Positions 60,715-64,000 of a stretch of 64,000 bases of DNA are shown here, piece by piece (positions within the stretch are counted from its first letter, which is position 1; every line of letters starts with the position of its first letter). The notes below the pieces were generated by a model. That model saw only the letters and a list, made by a program, of their open reading frames with translations, did no database searches and was not told the origin of the DNA. The translations under genes were made by a program, and so were the position numbers. This DNA comes from Pelomonas sp046294815. GTDB lineage: Bacteria > Pseudomonadota > Gammaproteobacteria > Burkholderiales > Burkholderiaceae_C. The stretch is taken from assembly GCA_046294815.1 (NCBI GenBank), contig JBKBOJ010000002.1, positions 1-64,000 of the forward strand, read 5' to 3'.

Positions 60715-61269
60715 CTAGGGACGCAGCGCCACCAGGTCGCGCAGCAAGAGCACGATGTTGGCGCGCACCGCACGCTCGTTGGCGATGCGCACGCGCTCGG
60801 GCGGTGACAGGATGGCATCGCCCAGGCCGGCTTCTTCCTGGTTGTAGATGCGGCGCTGGTAGACCACGCGGCCGCTGGCCTTGTCGGTCAGCGTGTACAG
60901 CACGGCCACGCCGACGGTGACGCCCAGCGGTGGCACGGTGGGCTGCTCCAGCAGCACCAGATGGGCCTGCAGTTCGAAGCGCGGCGCCGGCTCGGGCGCC
61001 GTCGGGCGCATGCCCACGGCACGCAGCGACTCCTCCAGCGCATGCTGCAGCACGCCCGCGCTGACCAGCGATCCCCACCAGCGGCCGGTCTCGGCGCCGC
61101 CCTGCACGGGCGCCACGGCCACCTGGGCGCGCAGCGCGTCGGGCAGCCAGCTGCGCAGCTGCAAGGCGTCCTCGGGCGTCACCACCATGGGCAGCGGCCG
61201 GCTGGGCGTGCCACAGCCGGCCAGACTCAGGGCCAGCAGCGCGGTGCAGAACGGGGCGAGACGGGACAT
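60715..61269 (-). CDS. Predicted outer-membrane lipoprotein, function unknown
   Basis: A 184-residue lipoprotein. The signal peptide ends in lipobox SLAGC, with the Cys at about residue 19. The mature part (QVAVAPVQGGAETGRWWGSL; HALEESLRAVGMR; LVLLEQPTVPPLGVTVGVAV; VVYQRRIYNQEEAGLGD) resembles the fold seen in ABC-type auxiliary lipoproteins but no family is certain. It is convergent with the nitrilase gene with one base between and follows the two-component kinase gene on the same strand by 99 bases, which hold a weak GGCC-TGAAAA-GGCC hairpin. Confidence 0.7.
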   Translation of the reverse strand: MSRLAPFCTALLALSLAGCGTPSRPLPMVVTPEDALQLRSWLPDALRAQVAVAPVQGGAETGRWWGSLVSAGVLQHALEESLRAVGMRPTAPEPAPRFELQAHLVLLEQPTVPPLGVTVGVAVLYTLTDKASGRVVYQRRIYNQEEAGLGDAILSPPERVRIANERAVRANIVLLLRDLVALRP

Positions 61270-61368
61270 GGGGCCACCATGCTAGGCGCCAGGCGCGCCG
61301 GGCGGCCACCACAATAACGGCGCTTGCGCCGGCCTTTTCAGGCCGCCGACGCGGCCGGCCGTGCCTGC

Positions 61369-62757
61369 TCAGCCTGCAGGCGGTGCGGGCGGAGGTGGCA
61401 GGCTGATGCGCGCGCGCAGCCCCGGGCCGTCATGCGCGTCCAGCAGCTCCAGCCGGCCGCCATGGCGGGCCGCGATGTCGGCCGCGATGGCCAGCCCCAG
61501 GCCGCTGCCGGTGCCGCCTGCCTTGTCGCCACGGCGAAAACGCTGCAGCGCAGCGGGCCGCTCGGCCGGCGGGATGCCGGGGCCGTTGTCCTCCACCTCC
61601 AGCCAGGGGCCGGCGGCCGAGCTGCCGCAGCGCACCGTGATGCGCGCGCCCGCGCCGGCGTAGCTGACCGCGTTGTGGATGAGGTTCTCCAGCGCCTCGC
61701 GCAGCAGGAAGCCTTGGCCCAGCGCGGGCGCCTCGGCCAGCTCGAAGCCCAGGTCCACGCCGCTGGGCAGCGTGCGGTGGGCCCAGTCCTGGCCGCTCTC
61801 GATGGCGATGTCGCGCAGGTCGATGCGCTGGCCCATGTCCACGCTGCGATCCTCGGCCCGCGCCAGCGACAGCAGCTGCTGGGCCAGCCGCGCACTGCGC
61901 ATGACGCGCTGGCGCAGGCGCTGCAGCAGCGGGTCCATGCGCGGGTCATGCGGCTCCAGCAGCGCCAGCTCGATCTCGGTGTGCAGCGAGGTCAGCGGCG
62001 TGCGCAGCTGGTGCGCGGCATCGGCCAGGAACTCGCGCTGCGCCTCGGCGGCACGCGAGAGCCGCTCGAACAACCGGTTGAACGCCGCCTGCAGCGGCAC
62101 CAGCTCGCGCGGCAGCCGCGCCGTCAGCGGCGTCAGGCGGTGCAGGTCGCGGCGCTCCAGCTCGCTGCTCAGCCCGGTCAGCGGCGCCAGGCCCTGGCGG
62201 ATGGCCCACCAACCCGCCAGCGCCAGCAGCACCGCCAGTGTGATGCCGCTCAGCACCATGAAGGTGGCGATCTCGTGCTGCAGCGCATCGCGCTTATGCA
62301 GCGTCTCGGCCACCAGCACCTGACAGGCGCCGCTGCCGCACTCCGTGCCCAGTTGCACGAGGCGCAGCGCGCGGCCGCGCAGCCTGACGTCGCCATAGTA
62401 GGCACGGCCGGCCGGCTGCCGGGGCGGCTGCGGCTGCAGCTCGGCCAGGCCGGCATCGCCGTGCAAGACCTCGCCACGCGGCCCCTGCACCACGTAGAAG
62501 ACATCGTCCTGCCGGTCAAAACGCAACGCGCGGTCCATGGTGGCGCTGATGTCCACGCGCGGCGCGCCGCTGCGCAGGTCGATCTGGCCGGCCAGCGTCA
62601 GCGCCGTGTCCTCCAGGCCCTCGTCCAGCCAGTTCTGCGCGCTGCGCTGCAACTGGCCGTGCAAGGCCATGCCCAGCAGCGGCAGCACGACGAGCAACGG
62701 CAGCATCAGCCAGCCGAACAGCCGGCCCTGCAGGCTGGCGCTGCGGCCATCAGCCAT
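61369..62757 (-). CDS. Sensor histidine kinase (TctE-like)
   Basis: A 462-residue inner-membrane kinase. A first helix at about 13-31, a periplasmic sensor of about 130 residues and a second helix at about 165-185 are of the two-component sensor N-terminal type found in TctE/QseC. HAMP-like sequence leads to the H box FLADAAHQLRTPLTSLHTEI (phospho-His about 249). The ATPase domain is complete (LENLIHNAVSYAG, DNGPGIP, GSGLGLAIAADIAARHGG). It abuts its response regulator directly, with no gap. The ligand may be a carboxylate, as for TctE, but that is inference. Confidence 0.92.
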   Translation of the reverse strand: MADGRSASLQGRLFGWLMLPLLVVLPLLGMALHGQLQRSAQNWLDEGLEDTALTLAGQIDLRSGAPRVDISATMDRALRFDRQDDVFYVVQGPRGEVLHGDAGLAELQPQPPRQPAGRAYYGDVRLRGRALRLVQLGTECGSGACQVLVAETLHKRDALQHEIATFMVLSGITLAVLLALAGWWAIRQGLAPLTGLSSELERRDLHRLTPLTARLPRELVPLQAAFNRLFERLSRAAEAQREFLADAAHQLRTPLTSLHTEIELALLEPHDPRMDPLLQRLRQRVMRSARLAQQLLSLARAEDRSVDMGQRIDLRDIAIESGQDWAHRTLPSGVDLGFELAEAPALGQGFLLREALENLIHNAVSYAGAGARITVRCGSSAAGPWLEVEDNGPGIPPAERPAALQRFRRGDKAGGTGSGLGLAIAADIAARHGGRLELLDAHDGPGLRARISLPPPPAPPAG

Positions 62758-63435
62758 TCACAGGCCCTGGGGCATTTCTTCGAGCAGGTAGCCCAGCCCT
62801 CGCACCGTGCGCAGCTGCACACCGGCCGGCTCGATCTTGGCGCGCAGCCGCGACAGGCAGACCTCGATGGCGTTGTCGCTGACGCCTTGGTCCCAGGCAT
62901 TGCTGGCCATCGCGATGTGCTCCTTGGGCACCACCTTGCCGGCGCGCGCCATCAGATAACCCAGCACGTCCCATTCGCGGGCGGACAGCGGCAGCGGCTC
63001 ATCCGCGATGAAGGCACGGCGGGCCTCCTGGTCGATGCGCAGCCGCGCCAGCTGGATCTGGTTGCTGGTGCGCGCCTGGCTGCGCCGCACCAGCGCGCGG
63101 GCCCGCGCCACCAGCTCGTTCAGTGCGAAGGGCTTGACGAGGTAGTCGTCCGCGCCGCCCTCCAGGCCGCGCACGCGATCCTCCACGGCGTCGCGCGCCG
63201 TCAGCAACAGCACCGGCACGGCCAGGCCTTCGGCGCGCACGCGGCGCAGCGTCTCGAAGCCGTCGATGCCGGCCAGGCCGATGTCCAGGATGAGCAGGTC
63301 GTAGGCGTCCTCGCGCAGCGAGCGTGGCACCGGCTCGCCGCGGGCGGAGCAGTCCACGACCCAGCCCTGCGAGCGCAAGGCCCGCGCGGTGGTTTCAACG
63401 AGTTGTTCGTCGTCTTCGACGAGCAGGATGCGCAT
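62758..63435 (-). CDS. OmpR/PhoB-type response regulator (TctD-like)
   Basis: A 225-residue regulator. The receiver domain has EDDEQ, phospho-Asp in LLILDIGLAGIDG, TARD and the KPFALNEL lysine. The winged helix ends NAIEVCLSRLRAKIEPAG with RGLGYLLEEM. Its stop and the kinase start are adjacent. On the minus strand a CATACT hexamer ends eight bases before its ATG. It is divergent from the DUF3365 gene at 63530, 94 bases away, a likely regulatory target. Confidence 0.93.
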   Translation of the reverse strand: MRILLVEDDEQLVETTARALRSQGWVVDCSARGEPVPRSLREDAYDLLILDIGLAGIDGFETLRRVRAEGLAVPVLLLTARDAVEDRVRGLEGGADDYLVKPFALNELVARARALVRRSQARTSNQIQLARLRIDQEARRAFIADEPLPLSAREWDVLGYLMARAGKVVPKEHIAMASNAWDQGVSDNAIEVCLSRLRAKIEPAGVQLRTVRGLGYLLEEMPQGL

Positions 63436-63443
63436 GGGGCGGC

Positions 63444-63449
63444 AGTATG
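63444..63449 (-). promoter_or_regulatory. -10-like hexamer next to the TctD-like regulator start
   Basis: On the minus strand CATACT ends eight bases before the ATG at 63435. It is among the weaker examples of the pattern. Confidence 0.25.
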
Positions 63450-63529
63450 GCGCGAGACGGCGCGAGGCGCTGACAGCGGGCTGTCTGCCATGGCGGCGCA
63501 CTACCATTGCCAACCGGATCGAGATTGCC

Positions 63530-64000
63530 ATGAAACTGCTCGCCAAATTCAACCTGGTCTACCTGCTGGTCATGGGCGCGGGCATTGCGCTCAGCGGCCA
63601 CATCGCGCGCCAGCTGCTGCAGGACAACGCCCAGCAGGAAGTGCTCGGCAGCGCCCGCATGCTGATGGAGAAGGCGCTGGCCGTGCGCAACTACACCAAC
63701 ACGCAGGTCAAGCCGCTGCTGGCCGCGCAGATGGCGCACGAGTTCCTGCCGCAGACGGTGCCCAGCTACGCCGCCACCGAGGTGCTGGGCACGCTGCTGG
63801 CCAAGCACCCCGAGTTCGCCTACAAGGAGGCGACGCTGAACCCCACCAACCCGCGCGACCGCGCCACCAGCTGGGAGGCCGACATCGTGAGTCAGTTCAG
63901 GAGCGCCGCCGACCTGAAGGAGACCGTCGGCACGCGCGACACCCCGACCGGTCCGTCGCTGTTCATCGCCCGCCCGCTGCGCATCACCGACCCCGCCTGC
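63530..64000 (+). CDS. DUF3365 (Tll0287-like) heme-domain protein, N-terminal part
   Basis: 157 codons are present before the window ends. An N-terminal membrane anchor or signal (LLAKFNLVYLLVMGAGIALS) is followed by the DUF3365/Tll0287-like helix-rich sensor domain. Typical pieces are LLQDNAQQEVLGSARMLMEK, YTNTQVKPLL and ATSWEADIVSQFR. The fragment stops at RITDPAC, just where the family usually shows the first Cys of its covalent heme site (PAC followed by x-x-CH). The downstream output domain, if any, is outside the window. It lies divergent from a two-component system. Confidence 0.82.
   Translation, partial: MKLLAKFNLVYLLVMGAGIALSGHIARQLLQDNAQQEVLGSARMLMEKALAVRNYTNTQVKPLLAAQMAHEFLPQTVPSYAATEVLGTLLAKHPEFAYKEATLNPTNPRDRATSWEADIVSQFRSAADLKETVGTRDTPTGPSLFIARPLRITDPAC

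Overview
The window is a GC-rich (roughly 70 %), densely packed chromosomal segment. Its gene content points to a betaproteobacterium of the order Burkholderiales, probably the Rubrivivax/Leptothrix/Roseateles group. The pointers are the kdsD-kdsC-lptC cluster, the glnE/yhdP/nitrilase neighbourhood, a zinc-finger gene after ilvE, a cytochrome c5-like protein, and the usual betaproteobacterial MarC, GMC oxidoreductase and DUF2332 genes. No prophage, integrase, insertion sequence, CRISPR array or rRNA operon is visible. The one RNA gene recognised is tRNA-Arg(CCG).

Layout. 1-4.9 kb: start of an FAD oxidoreductase, an aminotransferase, a DUF2332 protein, a Crp/Fnr regulator, glutathione peroxidase and an SGNH hydrolase. 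4.9-13.3 kb: lplT, alr, arfB, two exporters (DMT and LysE), an MFS protein coupled to radA, a PilZ-like protein, a monooxygenase-fold protein and a small membrane protein. 13.3-17.1 kb: ilvE, a CHCC zinc finger, an NTF2-like protein, a YheT hydrolase, a DUF2946-like protein and a membrane-anchored cytochrome c. 17.2-21 kb: tRNA-Arg, a SulP transporter, an Anbu-type proteasome homologue with a coupled hydrolase. 21-26.6 kb: nadC and an FAH-family gene, head to head with rlpA; an OmpR-type two-component system divergent from a PAP2 phosphatase; a decayed beta-propeller pseudogene. 26.6-30.4 kb: KDO/LPS genes (kdsD, kdsC, lptC), an SDR enzyme and a glycine-rich RRM protein. 30.6-37.6 kb: a membrane protein, a BtuF-like protein, MarC, a GMC oxidoreductase, a B12-type radical SAM protein and a solitary ParA-like ATPase behind a perfect palindrome. 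37.6-46 kb: M16 peptidase, AEC transporter, orphan PAS histidine kinase and topB. 46-50 kb: a SET-domain methyltransferase, birA, a SPOR-like protein and a secreted S8 protease with a GlyGly-CTERM-like tail. 50-59 kb: GST, an unknown protein, a rhombosortase-like protease, glnE and yhdP. 59-64 kb: a substrate-binding protein, a nitrilase-family amidase, a lipoprotein, a second two-component system and the start of a DUF3365 (Tll0287-like) heme-sensor-type protein.

How parts fit together. The S8 protease at 48-50 kb carries the C-terminal signal that rhombosortases cut. A protein with the rhombosortase GLSG-x-LH motif is encoded only 1.5 kb away, overlapping the end of glnE, so enzyme and substrate may be local partners. 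Two features recur across the window. First, at least thirteen genes have a -10-like hexamer ending 5-8 bases before the start codon with no room for a Shine-Dalgarno site, which suggests leaderless transcripts. Second, two kinds of dispersed repeat are present: a 35-base intergenic element in two places, and a palindromic G+C-rich element lying in frame inside glnE and, in decayed form, inside yhdP. Many neighbouring genes overlap by ATGA, GTGA or TGATG, so translational coupling is common.
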